A DNA stretch of 56,575 nucleotides, taken from NCBI GenBank assembly GCA_005804885.1, contig SYOX01000420.1, forward strand, positions 1 to 56,575, read 5' to 3'. A program made the position numbers and the translations under genes. The DNA comes from Pseudomonadota bacterium (lineage in GTDB: Bacteria > Myxococcota_A > Bradymonadia > Bradymonadales > GCA-2716585). Position 1 is the first letter of the stretch; every line of letters begins with the position of its first letter. Positions 49,221-56,575 of the stretch are shown here, piece by piece. The notes beneath the pieces were generated by a model, which saw nothing but the letters and a program-made list of their open reading frames with translations, searched no databases and was not told the DNA's origin.

Positions 49221-50957
49221 TTGTCGATCCTCGCCCACGGGGTGTTCTCGGCGTGGCTGGTCTTTGGCGTGCCCGCGCCGATGGAGTCGATGATCGTCGA
49301 GTTCGAGTTCCAGGAGCGCGACGTGTTGAGCGGGCTCGGCCAGGGCACGCGCGATCAAGTCGACGGGAGCGCCAAGGCTGACCCGCCGCCGATCGAAGGC
49401 GAGCCGGCCCCGAAGGAGACGCAAGACGACCCCGCGCCGCAAGAACCCGAGGCGCCCAGCGAGGCCCAGGACCCCGACCCGGTCGAGGCGCCCAAGGATG
49501 GCTTCGTCGCGCCGCCCGCCGAGGAGCCCAGGCCCGACCCCACCCAGGTTGAGAAGGCCGACGAGGCCGACCCTCCCAAGGCCGATCCGCCCGCAGATGA
49601 GCCCCCCAAGGAGTTGGCCAGCGACGATCCGCCCGAGGCGCCGCCCGAGGAGGCGCCGGAGGTCGTCAAGCCCGAAGAGGCGGTCGAGGTCGTGCCGGAG
49701 GAGGAGAAGCCGGAGGCCGCCGATCCTGCGGTGGAGGACCCGGCGGGCGAGGGCGAGGTCGCCGAGCCCGAGGAGGACGAGACGCCGAGGGAGCCCTTCA
49801 AGGGGGAGGTGGCCTTCAAGACGCGGGCGATGCCGCAGATGGCCTCGATCGCGCCGGGCAATGCGGCCATGACCGTGGTGGTCGACGCCCGCGAGCTTCG
49901 GCGCTCGCACCACAAGGAGGATTACGCGCGCATGATCCGGTCGATCCCGGACTACCACCGGGTCACGGGGTTGAGCGGGGTCGAGCCCCTGGACGCCTAC
50001 AACAAGGTGCTGATCACGTCGGCGAACTTCTTGTTGCTGACCGAGACGATGCTCGTGGCCGAGATCAGGCCGCCGCTGGACATCCAGGCGCACCTGGATC
50101 GGGTGGTGGGGGAGCCGCTGGTCTGGAAGGAGCGCTCGGGGGTCCAGACGGCGAGCCCGGTCGAGGTGTGGTGGCGCAAGAAGGGCGACCAGCGCCTCTT
50201 CGTCAGGCCGACGCCGGAGACGGTGGCCTTCGCCGGGCCCAAGCTCGTGCCCTATCTGGCCCAGCGGGCGCAGCAACAGGCGGAGGAGGGGGGGGCCTTC
50301 TTTCCAGAGTTTCCGGCCTCGATCGAGCCGGAGGTGGAGGGGCTGCCCGCCATATTTCTCCTTGAGATGAGCGGGTTTACGTCGAGGCTCGGGGGGCCGG
50401 CTGCGAAGCTGCCGACGCCGGGCGGGATCCAGATGGTGATCCACGACGACCTGCGGCCGCTCTTGAGGGTGCGGCTGGTCTTCGGGACCGAGAAGAACGC
50501 GGCGGGCTTCCTCAAGGAGTGGCCGGGGGTGCAGCGCGAGCTGGTGGAGCTGTTCGTGATGCGGCTGCTGGGCTATCGGGAGCTGCTGGCGCGGATCAAG
50601 GCGACGCCGGACGGGGACAAGGGGGTGTATCTGGAGGCGAGGCTTGAGGCGGGGGAGGTGGAGCGGCTTTCGAAGCTGCTGGCGCGCTTCGTGGAGAACA
50701 CCTACCGGCACTTCTTGCCGCAGCCGGGGGACTGGCCCTCGCTCGACGCGGGGCTGGAGGTCGGCGTTGATCGTGCCGACGGCGTCGATCGTGCCGACGG
50801 CGTCTCCGACGGCGGTGATTCGGCCGGCCGCCAGGGCCTCGAAGGCGGGCCGCTCGACGGGGACGCGGGCGATCGGGGTGGGGAGTCGGGGCCGGACGCC
50901 ATCGGCGCGCCGGTCGAGGCGGACAAGCCGGAGGCGGCGGGGGGTCGGGGGCGGTAG
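49221..50957 (+). CDS. TonB-like envelope protein with acidic/Pro linker and C-terminal repeats
   Basis: The protein has about 578 residues from TTG 49221. An N-terminal membrane helix (ALSILAHGVFSAWLVFGVPA) is followed by a long Pro/Glu/Asp linker (~45-190), as in TonB/TolA-like proteins, and a folded domain of unknown family (~200-500; MTVVVDARELRRSHHKEDYA ... AIFLLEMSGFTSRLGG). The tail carries two VDRADG repeats. TTG 49221 falls inside the helix and lacks a ribosome-binding site. The frame is open back to 49116 with no ATG/GTG/TTG; a purine-rich GAGAGAG precedes an ATA codon at 49155 that would give a complete N-terminus. The true start is unresolved. Confidence 0.6.
   Translation: MSILAHGVFSAWLVFGVPAPMESMIVEFEFQERDVLSGLGQGTRDQVDGSAKADPPPIEGEPAPKETQDDPAPQEPEAPSEAQDPDPVEAPKDGFVAPPAEEPRPDPTQVEKADEADPPKADPPADEPPKELASDDPPEAPPEEAPEVVKPEEAVEVVPEEEKPEAADPAVEDPAGEGEVAEPEEDETPREPFKGEVAFKTRAMPQMASIAPGNAAMTVVVDARELRRSHHKEDYARMIRSIPDYHRVTGLSGVEPLDAYNKVLITSANFLLLTETMLVAEIRPPLDIQAHLDRVVGEPLVWKERSGVQTASPVEVWWRKKGDQRLFVRPTPETVAFAGPKLVPYLAQRAQQQAEEGGAFFPEFPASIEPEVEGLPAIFLLEMSGFTSRLGGPAAKLPTPGGIQMVIHDDLRPLLRVRLVFGTEKNAAGFLKEWPGVQRELVELFVMRLLGYRELLARIKATPDGDKGVYLEARLEAGEVERLSKLLARFVENTYRHFLPQPGDWPSLDAGLEVGVDRADGVDRADGVSDGGDSAGRQGLEGGPLDGDAGDRGGESGPDAIGAPVEADKPEAAGGRGR
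50766..50801 (+). repeat. Two in-frame VDRADG 18-bp repeats in the TonB-like gene
   Basis: GTTGATCGTGCCGACGGC (50766-50783) and GTCGATCGTGCCGACGGC (50784-50801) are adjacent. The second is identical, base for base, to two copies in the CarH-like gene (54079-54096, 54127-54144). Confidence 0.97.
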
Positions 50958-51070
50958 TTGCGCTTTGGAGGCGCGCGAGATTGGCAGCGAGGGCGTTGGC
51001 CCTTAACATGGTGTGTGTCCGGGTCGTCGAGAGGGCGGAGGAGCTCCAGAACTTGCTGAAGGGAAGGCCG

Positions 51071-51775
51071 ATGAGAGGTTGTGTGAGCGTTGGGTTGGGG
51101 CGTCTGCTCGTGTGGAGCGCGCTGGGTCTGGGCGTCGCGCTGGGGTGGTCGCCGGAGGCTTCGGCGACGATCGCGCTGAGCTTTGATCTGGACGCGATGA
51201 CGACGACGTCGGACGCGATCGTGATCGGCCAGGTCAGGGAGGTCGCCTCGCGCTGGGAGGGCCACCGGATCGTGACCGGGGTGGAGATCGAGGTGGCGTT
51301 GCCGGTGATGGGATCGGCGGCGCGCGGGGAGCGGGTGAGGCTGGACGTGCTGGGGGGCCGTGTCGGGGATCTGGCGCAGGTGGTCTCGGGGACGGCGCGC
51401 TTCGCGGTGGGCGAGCAGGTGGTGGTTTTTCTGGAGGAGGTCGGCGGCGGCTTCCAGGTCGTGGGCTTGTCGCAGGGCAAGTACAAGGTGGTGCGCGGGC
51501 CGGACGAGCGGCTGTGGGCCGTGCGGGATCTGGAGGGGTTGACGCTGGCGACGATCGAGCGGACGGCGCAGGGGCCGACGGCGCGACTCTCGGAGCTGGC
51601 GCCCGAGGCGCTCGGCGCGGTGCCGCTGGACGCGCTGCTGCGCGACGTGGTGCGCGGGATGCGGCGGATCGAGGTGCCGGCGCGCCCGGAGATCCTGGAG
51701 TGCCTGGGCGAGGATCTGACGCGGGATTTTGACTTCGGCGGCTTGCTGTCGGCGCCGAAGTGGGGTGGCCGATGA
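51071..51775 (+). CDS. Exported protein of unknown function, coupled to the matrixin gene
   Basis: The 234-residue protein has a signal peptide (LLVWSALGLGVALGWSPEAS, cleavage near ASA-T). The mature part is beta-rich (IVIGQVREVASRWEGHRIVT, EIEVALPVMGSAARGERVRL, FAVGEQVVVFLEEVGGGFQV). A similar layout occurs in small secreted myxobacterial proteins found beside metalloproteases, but I cannot name the family. The start at 51071 has GAAGGGAAGG upstream; an in-frame TTG/ATG run at 50981-51008 would lengthen it without adding sense. Its stop overlaps the start of the matrixin gene (ATGA), so the products are probably made together; an inhibitor or chaperone role is only a guess. Confidence 0.65.
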   Translation: MRGCVSVGLGRLLVWSALGLGVALGWSPEASATIALSFDLDAMTTTSDAIVIGQVREVASRWEGHRIVTGVEIEVALPVMGSAARGERVRLDVLGGRVGDLAQVVSGTARFAVGEQVVVFLEEVGGGFQVVGLSQGKYKVVRGPDERLWAVRDLEGLTLATIERTAQGPTARLSELAPEALGAVPLDALLRDVVRGMRRIEVPARPEILECLGEDLTRDFDFGGLLSAPKWGGR

Positions 51776-53586
51776 AGCGGCTGGCGATTCTTGTGGCCGT
51801 GCTGGGGGTGGCGTGGCCCCAGAGCGCGGAGGCCTTCGTGCGGACGTCGACCTGCTCGACGGGCGGCGGCGCCTTCGCGTGCGGGCCGGGCGAGGCGCCC
51901 AAGGCGATCTTCTGGCCCTCGTCGTGCGTCAACTATCACATCAACGAGCAGGTGGGCGGGCAGCTGGACGCCCAGGAGGTCTTTGACGCCATCGAGGCGA
52001 GCTTCGAAGCCTGGAACGGGGTCAACTGCAGCGAGCTGCGGCTGGCCTTCGCGGGCTTCTCGGACGATGACCGGGTGGGCTTCAACAGCGCGGCGGGCTT
52101 CTCGGGCAATGGCAACGTGATCATGGTGCGCTCGGATCGCTGGGATCACTCGCGGGGGGTGCTGGCGCTGACCTCGGTGACCTTCGATCCGACGACGGGC
52201 CGGATCGTGGACTCGGACATCGAGATCAACGCGGTGGACTTCACGTTGACGACGGACGAGGAGCGCGTCCGGATCGACGTGGCCAACACGATGACGCACG
52301 AGGCGGGGCACTTCCTGGGGCTGGATCACACGACGGTCGAGGACGCCACCATGTTCGCCACCGCGCCGCTGGGGGAGACCAGCAAGCGCTCGCTGGAGGG
52401 GGACGACGAGTCCGGCGTCTGCGACGCCTACCCGCCGGGCGGCGCGCCATCGAGCGTCTGCCTCGGGGCGGCCCTGGGCTTCTACAGCCGGGAGGAGGCC
52501 GGGGAGTGCGATGAGCGCTTCTTCTCGGATTGCGACTCGCCCCCGATCGTCGAGGACTCCCCGGCGCCTTGCGCGGCCTGCGCGGTGGCGGGGCCGGCGC
52601 CCTCGGCGCCCCTGGGGTGGGGACTGGCGCTGGGCGGGGCCTTGTTGATCCTGAGGCGGCGCCGCGCGGGGTCCGTGCGGCGTGGCGGTCGCGCTGGCGC
52701 CGGCCGCGCGGCGGTGGCGGCGGCGCTGCTGGCGGGATCGTGGCTGTCGGCGTCCCCCTCGGAGGCCTTCGTGAGCACGAAGACCTGCACGCCGAGCGGG
52801 GTGACGGCCTGCCAGCCCGGCGAGCAGCCGCGGGGGATCTTCTGGCCTCAAGCCTGCGTCCTGTACCACATCAACCAGGAGGGCTCGTCGGACACCGATC
52901 CCGACCGGGCCAACGCCGCGCTGGTGGACAGCTTCGAGGCCTGGAACGCGGTCGAGTGCAGCGGGATTCAGTTTGTATTTGGCGGCTTTACGGATGAAGA
53001 CCGGGTCGGCTTCAACCCCTTCACGGGGCAGGCGCAGAACGCCAACACGATCGTCTTTCGCAACCAGGGCTGGGCGCACCAGAGCGGGGTGCTGGCCTTG
53101 ACCTCGGTGACCTTCCAGCCCTCGACCGGGGTCATCTTCGACGCGGACGTCGAGCTCAACGGCGAGGACTTCAACTTCACGACGACCGACGTGCCCACCC
53201 GCACGATCGTCGACGTGGCCAACACGATGACGCACGAGGCGGGGCACTTCCTGGGGCTGGATCACACGACGGTCGAGGACGCCACCATGTTCGCCACCGC
53301 GCCGATCCAGGAGCTCGACAAGCGCACGCTGAGTCAGGACGACGTCGCCGGGATCTGCGACATCTACCCGGTGGAGTTCACGCCCGAGGGCGGCCAGTGC
53401 GCCGGGGCCGCGATGGGCTTCTTCGTCCGGCCGCTGCTCGGCCCGGACGACGGGCCGCCGCCGCCGCAAGCCGCCACGTGCGGCTGCGGGCTCTCGGGTC
53501 GGCCCCCGGAGGTCGCGGCGGGCCTGGGCCTGGTGGGGCTGGCGCTGGGCTTGTCGGCGCTGGGCGCCAGAGCGGCGCGCGCCTGA
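51772..53586 (+). CDS. Tandem-fused double matrixin-like metalloprotease
   Basis: The 604-residue protein is two complete homologous proteases in one frame. Each half has a signal-like hydrophobic start (LAILVAVLGVAWPQSAEAFV; AAVAAALLAGSWLSASPSEA), a C-x-x-x-G...FWP-x-x-C-V-x-Y-H-I-N segment, a zinc site HEAGHFLGLDH (~176 and ~489) and a Cys-TM-Arg tail. The first half ends CAACAVAGPAPSAP, a hydrophobic helix and LILRRRRAG, a MYXO-CTERM-like sorting signal, now internal. The second ends with CGCGLSGRPP and a hydrophobic tail. Metzincin-type Met-turn candidates (ATMFATAP) follow each zinc site. Active proteases outside the cell are expected; the internal sorting signal makes processing unclear. 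Confidence 0.85.
   Translation: MKRLAILVAVLGVAWPQSAEAFVRTSTCSTGGGAFACGPGEAPKAIFWPSSCVNYHINEQVGGQLDAQEVFDAIEASFEAWNGVNCSELRLAFAGFSDDDRVGFNSAAGFSGNGNVIMVRSDRWDHSRGVLALTSVTFDPTTGRIVDSDIEINAVDFTLTTDEERVRIDVANTMTHEAGHFLGLDHTTVEDATMFATAPLGETSKRSLEGDDESGVCDAYPPGGAPSSVCLGAALGFYSREEAGECDERFFSDCDSPPIVEDSPAPCAACAVAGPAPSAPLGWGLALGGALLILRRRRAGSVRRGGRAGAGRAAVAAALLAGSWLSASPSEAFVSTKTCTPSGVTACQPGEQPRGIFWPQACVLYHINQEGSSDTDPDRANAALVDSFEAWNAVECSGIQFVFGGFTDEDRVGFNPFTGQAQNANTIVFRNQGWAHQSGVLALTSVTFQPSTGVIFDADVELNGEDFNFTTTDVPTRTIVDVANTMTHEAGHFLGLDHTTVEDATMFATAPIQELDKRTLSQDDVAGICDIYPVEFTPEGGQCAGAAMGFFVRPLLGPDDGPPPPQAATCGCGLSGRPPEVAAGLGLVGLALGLSALGARAARA
52274..52368 (+). repeat. 95-bp block identical to 53210-53304
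   Basis: The segment encoding DVANTMTHEAGHFLGLDHTT and VEDATMFATAP is identical base for base in the two halves of the double matrixin gene (52274-52368 and 53210-53304). Flanking DNA has diverged clearly, which points to recent gene conversion. Confidence 0.95.
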
Positions 53587-53718
53587 GCGGCCGTTCGCAG
53601 GTGTTCTGAGTCGCTCGCGGGGTCGTCCACATCCGTCGGCGCGGGATCTCGATCGATCCGGGCGAGCGCGGAAGGCCACCGGCGACGCTTTGAGGCAGAC
53701 CCGAGCCAGGGAGGGCAG

Positions 53719-54834
53719 ATGTCCGAGAGCGGGCACTACCGCATCAAGACCGTGGCGCGCTTGACGGGCATCGCGCCGGCGACGCTGCGGGCCTGGGAGC
53801 GCCGCTACGCGATCACGGCGCCGCGCAGGACCGAGGGGGGCCACCGGCTCTACGCCGATCAGGACGTGGCGCTCCTGCGCCGCCTCAAGGCGATGATCGA
53901 CGCCGGGGTGAGCATCGGGGAGGCCGTCGACGCGCTCGGGGCGTCCGGTCGGGCCGACGCCCACGGTTCCGAGGATCGGGCCGATGCCGTCTCGGCGCTC
54001 AAGGGTCGGGCCGGCGTTGCCTTGACGTCGGTCGATCGTGGTGATGGCGCCTCGGCGCTGGTCGATCGCGCCGAGAGCGTCGATCGTGCCGACGGCGTCG
54101 TCGATCATGGCCGACGGCGTCTCGGCGTCGATCGTGCCGACGGCGTTGATCGTGCCGACGGCGTCTCGGCGCCGGTCGAGGATCCCTTCGAGGGGGTGCG
54201 GGCGACGCTGGTGGGGGCCTTCGTGTCGCTGGATCGGGACACGGCCGAGCGTGTGTTGCGTCCGCTCGTGCCGCTCTATCCCTTCGAGGTGACCTTCGAG
54301 CGGATCCTGGCCCCGACCCTGGTGCAGCTCGGGGCGCTGTGGACGCGGGGGGAGGCCTCGGTGGCGGCCGAGCACTTCGGGACGGCCTTCGTGCGCGAGA
54401 AGCTCTCCTCGATGCTCAGCGCGGTCAGCGCGCCGGGGCAGGGCAGGCCGAGGGCGCTGCTGGCCTGCCTGGAGGGCGAGCAGCACGAGCTGGGCCTGCT
54501 CTACCTGGCGCTGCGGCTCTCGGCGCGGGGGTGGGCGCCGATCTACCTGGGGGCGGGGATGCCGGCCTCGGGGCTGATCGAGGCCATGCGGCAGGTCAAG
54601 CCGGGGATACTCGCCTTGAGCCTGACCCACCGGGACGGCTCCGACGCCGCGCTGGGGCAGGTCGCGAGGCTCTGCGAGGCGGCCGGGGGCACGGCGGTGC
54701 TCGTCGGCGGCGCTGCGTGCGCGGCCTGGAGGGGGCCGCTGGAGGAGCTGGGGGCGCACGTGATCGGCTCGGACGAGGATCTCAACGCGCTGATCCGAGG
54801 TCTGCGCGCCGATCCGACCTGGGCGTCGGCCTGA
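53719..54834 (+). CDS. CarH/LitR-type B12-binding MerR regulator with repeat insertion
   Basis: The 371-residue protein has a MerR helix-turn-helix (~7-75: YRIKTVARLTGIAPATLRAW, ERRYAITAPRRTEGGHRLYA). A linker of about 75 residues is swollen by VDRADG repeats. The C-terminal cobalamin module has the photoreceptor signature W-x9-E-H (W208, E218, H219) and the B12 motif E-x-H-x-x-G (E254-G259; H256 the likely cobalt ligand), then GWAPIYLGAGMP. CarH-like proteins use adenosylcobalamin to sense light and release DNA on illumination, usually controlling carotenoid genes; none are in this window. GGGAGGGC precedes the ATG. The neighbours do not identify a target. Confidence 0.88.
   Translation: MSESGHYRIKTVARLTGIAPATLRAWERRYAITAPRRTEGGHRLYADQDVALLRRLKAMIDAGVSIGEAVDALGASGRADAHGSEDRADAVSALKGRAGVALTSVDRGDGASALVDRAESVDRADGVVDHGRRRLGVDRADGVDRADGVSAPVEDPFEGVRATLVGAFVSLDRDTAERVLRPLVPLYPFEVTFERILAPTLVQLGALWTRGEASVAAEHFGTAFVREKLSSMLSAVSAPGQGRPRALLACLEGEQHELGLLYLALRLSARGWAPIYLGAGMPASGLIEAMRQVKPGILALSLTHRDGSDAALGQVARLCEAAGGTAVLVGGAACAAWRGPLEELGAHVIGSDEDLNALIRGLRADPTWASA
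53947..54162 (+). repeat. Dispersed 18-bp repeat array in the carH-like linker
   Basis: Degenerate then exact copies of GTCGATCGTGCCGACGGC occur. Exact or near-exact ones are at 54079-54096, 54127-54144 and 54145-54162. A 19-bp variant with an extra base (54100-54118, GTCGATCATGGCCGACGGC) shifts the reading frame to HGRRRLG, and a shortened GTCTCGGC spacer restores it. Confidence 0.93.
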
Positions 54835-54854
54835 TCTTTTATCCTCGGCCTGAT
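54826..54854 (+). repeat. Duplicated stop region of the carH-like gene
   Basis: TCGGCCTGAT occurs at 54826-54835 (containing the stop TGA) and again at 54845-54854, 19 bp apart, followed by T-rich DNA. Confidence 0.7.
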
Positions 54855-55090
54855 TTTCGGTTTTGCTTGCTGGTCTTTTGTTCAGTGTTTATGGGTGGGT
54901 GTCGATTCTACGGAGGTGGAGGGTACAATCGCCGACGAGGGGTGTCGGGCGGTTTGTGTCTTGCGTCGGTTTTGCTAGGATGTGCGTCAGGCGAGAAGCT
55001 GCGCCATATCGGTCGCAAAGAAGAAGTCGGCCCGTCGCGCCTCAACAGGAGGTGCGGGGCTCAGAGGGTTTGAACCTCGGGCGGTGAGAT

Positions 55091-56575
55091 ATGAAGGTCG
55101 AATCGGTACACTTTGTCCGTCACCTGTTGTTGGGCCTGATCGCGGCGGGCACGGCGGGCGTGATCGGCTGCGCAGGAGAAGGGATCGACGGCGAGGAGCC
55201 GGGCGAGCTGCGGACGATCGAGCAGGCGGCCAGGCCTACCGTGGATCTCAACGGCGCTGGTGGTGGAAGCGCCCACGCGGTGACCTTCACGGAGGGGACG
55301 ACGGTCAACTGCACGACCGCTGACGCGACCCTGGCGGACAGCGACAGCACCAACCTCAACCGCATGACGGTGGAGAACAAGACCGACCTCGACGGGACCG
55401 CGGAGGTGCTCGACGCGGATGTTTCGAACACGGGATTGACGAAGTCATACAATACTGGGACCGCGACGCTGACGATCTCGGGTGTGGCCTCGGTCGCGAC
55501 CTACCAGACGGTCATGCGCACCGTGACCTACAACAACACCTCGCAGAACCCGACGACAGGGGCGCGGGAGATCGAGTTCAAGGCCAGGGACACGAACAAC
55601 GAGGAGTCGAACCAGGTCGACACGACCTTGACGGTCGTGGCGGTCAACGACGATCCCGTGGTGACGGTGCCGGGCGCGCGGCTCGTCGCGCGCGAAACGA
55701 ACCTGGCGATCAACGGGATCTCGGTGGCGGACGTGGACGCTGCCGCAGATGACATCCAGATCAACCTCTCGGTTGCCAACGGCGTGCTGACGCTGTCGAC
55801 GACCAATGGCTTGAGCTTCAACACAGGCGATGGGGCCGCAGACGCCGCGATGGAGTTCCTGGGGACGCTGACGGAGGTCAACGCGGCGATGGCCGGGCTC
55901 ACCTACCGCGGCAACAACGGCTTCAGCGGGAGTGACACCCTGACGGTGGCGATCGACGATCTGGCCAACAACGGAAACGGCGGCGCGAAGACGGACAGCG
56001 ACACGGTCGCGATCACGGTCAACTCGCCGCCGACGATCAACACCAACGCGGGCCTGACGGTCAACGAGGGCGCGACCGGCGACATCGGCGTCGCCGCGCT
56101 TGACGCCTCGGACATCGACGACGCCGACGCGGATCTGATCTTCACCGTGACGGCGCTGCCCACCGGCGGGACGCTCTTCAGAAACGAGGTGGCCGTGCTG
56201 CAAGGCGGCACCTTCACCCAGGACGATATCGTCAATGACCTCATCACCTACACCCACGGTGGCGGCGAGGTGCCGACGGACAGCTTCACCTTCAACCTGA
56301 CGGACGGCGACAATACGATCTCGAATCAGAGCTTCAGCATCACGGTCACGGGGATCAACGATGTGCCGGTGCTGGCGACCAACGCGGGCCTGACGCTCAA
56401 TGAGGGGGCCTCGGGGACGATCGGGACGGCGCGCCTTCAGGTGACGGACGCGGACAACACGACCGCGCAGATCATCTTCACGCTGGCGACGGCGCCGACG
56501 AACGGGGCCTTGCGCAACAACGGCTCGACGATCACCCAGGGCAACAACTTCAGCCAGGCCGACATCGACGCCAAC
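55091..56575 (+). CDS. Cadherin-like repeat surface lipoprotein (3' truncated)
   Basis: The frame stays open from the ATG at 55091 to the window end (495 codons). A lipoprotein signal is present (LLLGLIAAGTAGVIGC, lipid Cys near 27). The mature part is built of ~100-residue cadherin/CSPG-like beta repeats: SVADVDAAADDIQINLSVAN, then NEGATGDIGVAALDASDIDD...DSFTFNLTDGDNTISNQSF and SITVTGINDVPVLATNAGLT, with Asp-rich calcium-binding-like turns (VNDDP, INDVP). Such proteins are usually very long adhesins or surface-layer components. GGTGAG lies near the ATG. A weak promoter pair (TTGTGT, 16 bp, TAGGAT) lies at 54954-54981. Confidence 0.85.
   Translation, partial: MKVESVHFVRHLLLGLIAAGTAGVIGCAGEGIDGEEPGELRTIEQAARPTVDLNGAGGGSAHAVTFTEGTTVNCTTADATLADSDSTNLNRMTVENKTDLDGTAEVLDADVSNTGLTKSYNTGTATLTISGVASVATYQTVMRTVTYNNTSQNPTTGAREIEFKARDTNNEESNQVDTTLTVVAVNDDPVVTVPGARLVARETNLAINGISVADVDAAADDIQINLSVANGVLTLSTTNGLSFNTGDGAADAAMEFLGTLTEVNAAMAGLTYRGNNGFSGSDTLTVAIDDLANNGNGGAKTDSDTVAITVNSPPTINTNAGLTVNEGATGDIGVAALDASDIDDADADLIFTVTALPTGGTLFRNEVAVLQGGTFTQDDIVNDLITYTHGGGEVPTDSFTFNLTDGDNTISNQSFSITVTGINDVPVLATNAGLTLNEGASGTIGTARLQVTDADNTTAQIIFTLATAPTNGALRNNGSTITQGNNFSQADIDAN

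Noticed and set aside
50596..54759. 1387-residue open frame on the minus strand
   Set aside because: It runs antisense through the TonB-like, matrixin and CarH-like genes, has no recognisable domain and an Arg/Pro-rich composition typical of shadow frames.
54835..55090. 74-residue frame at 54863-55087
   Set aside because: It has no ribosome-binding site and no family resemblance, and it overlaps the likely leader of the cadherin-like gene.

Overview
The window is about 56.6 kb of very GC-rich DNA from a flagellated Gram-negative bacterium. I read it as a member of the Myxococcota / former deltaproteobacterial group. The signs are many lipoproteins and secreted proteins with lipobox or Cys-TM-Arg (MYXO-CTERM-like) tails, a DUF4388/pseudo-receiver/TPR protein, a small RHH protein of the TIGR04563 type, a heme c plus copper type II monooxygenase, and a CarH-like B12 photoreceptor. 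The assignment rests on gene content only. I recognise no tRNA, rRNA, CRISPR array, transposase or phage gene.

Layout. 1-5.4 kb (+): flagellar genes fliI (3' end), fliJ-like, motE-like, fliK, flgD and flgE, closed by a terminator. 5.5-9.7 kb (-): a small RHH protein, a von Willebrand A lipoprotein and a multidomain signalling protein. 9.9-11.7 kb (+): mtnB and a class I FBP aldolase. 12.1-15.4 kb (-): a cysteine operon rrf2 - cysK-like pseudoenzyme - cysO - cysM - mec, with a good sigma70 promoter and an operator-like dyad. 15.5-26.1 kb (+): a methionyl-tRNA synthetase carrying a B3/B4 domain, a membrane protein, a ClpA/ClpC-like ATPase, a quinone oxidoreductase, NDH-2 and a Uma2-family protein. 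Then smpB (-), a 1370-residue protein with possible alpha-2-macroglobulin traits (+), and a DUF169 protein (-). 32.0-39.8 kb is a second flagellar block: motA - motB-like - motB - fliL - fliM - fliN (-), divergent from fliO - fliP (+, with a sigma54-type promoter), followed by a nonulosonate cytidylyltransferase. 39.8-56.6 kb is mostly cell-envelope and secreted material plus a phosphohexomutase, a tandem-fused matrixin protease, the CarH-like regulator and the start of a cadherin-like surface lipoprotein.

The least expected content is repetitive DNA. (1) Two copies, 31 kb apart, of a roughly 300-bp snap-back element have arms of about 93 bp and are flanked by 18-bp satellite repeats. (2) In-frame 18-bp repeats encoding V-D-R/L-A-D-G lie in three unrelated genes (fliK, a TonB-like gene, the carH-like gene), including one copy that slipped out of frame and is compensated. 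(3) Two hairpin elements with related arms sit between convergent genes. (4) Stop-codon regions are tandemly duplicated at the 3' ends of at least four genes.

The genes with the most unusual protein features are the CysO-type cysteine operon whose extra CysK homologue lacks the PLP lysine, the second MotB that lacks the proton-carrying Asp, the MetRS-B3/B4 fusion, and the double matrixin with an internal sorting signal and a 95-bp identical active-site block.
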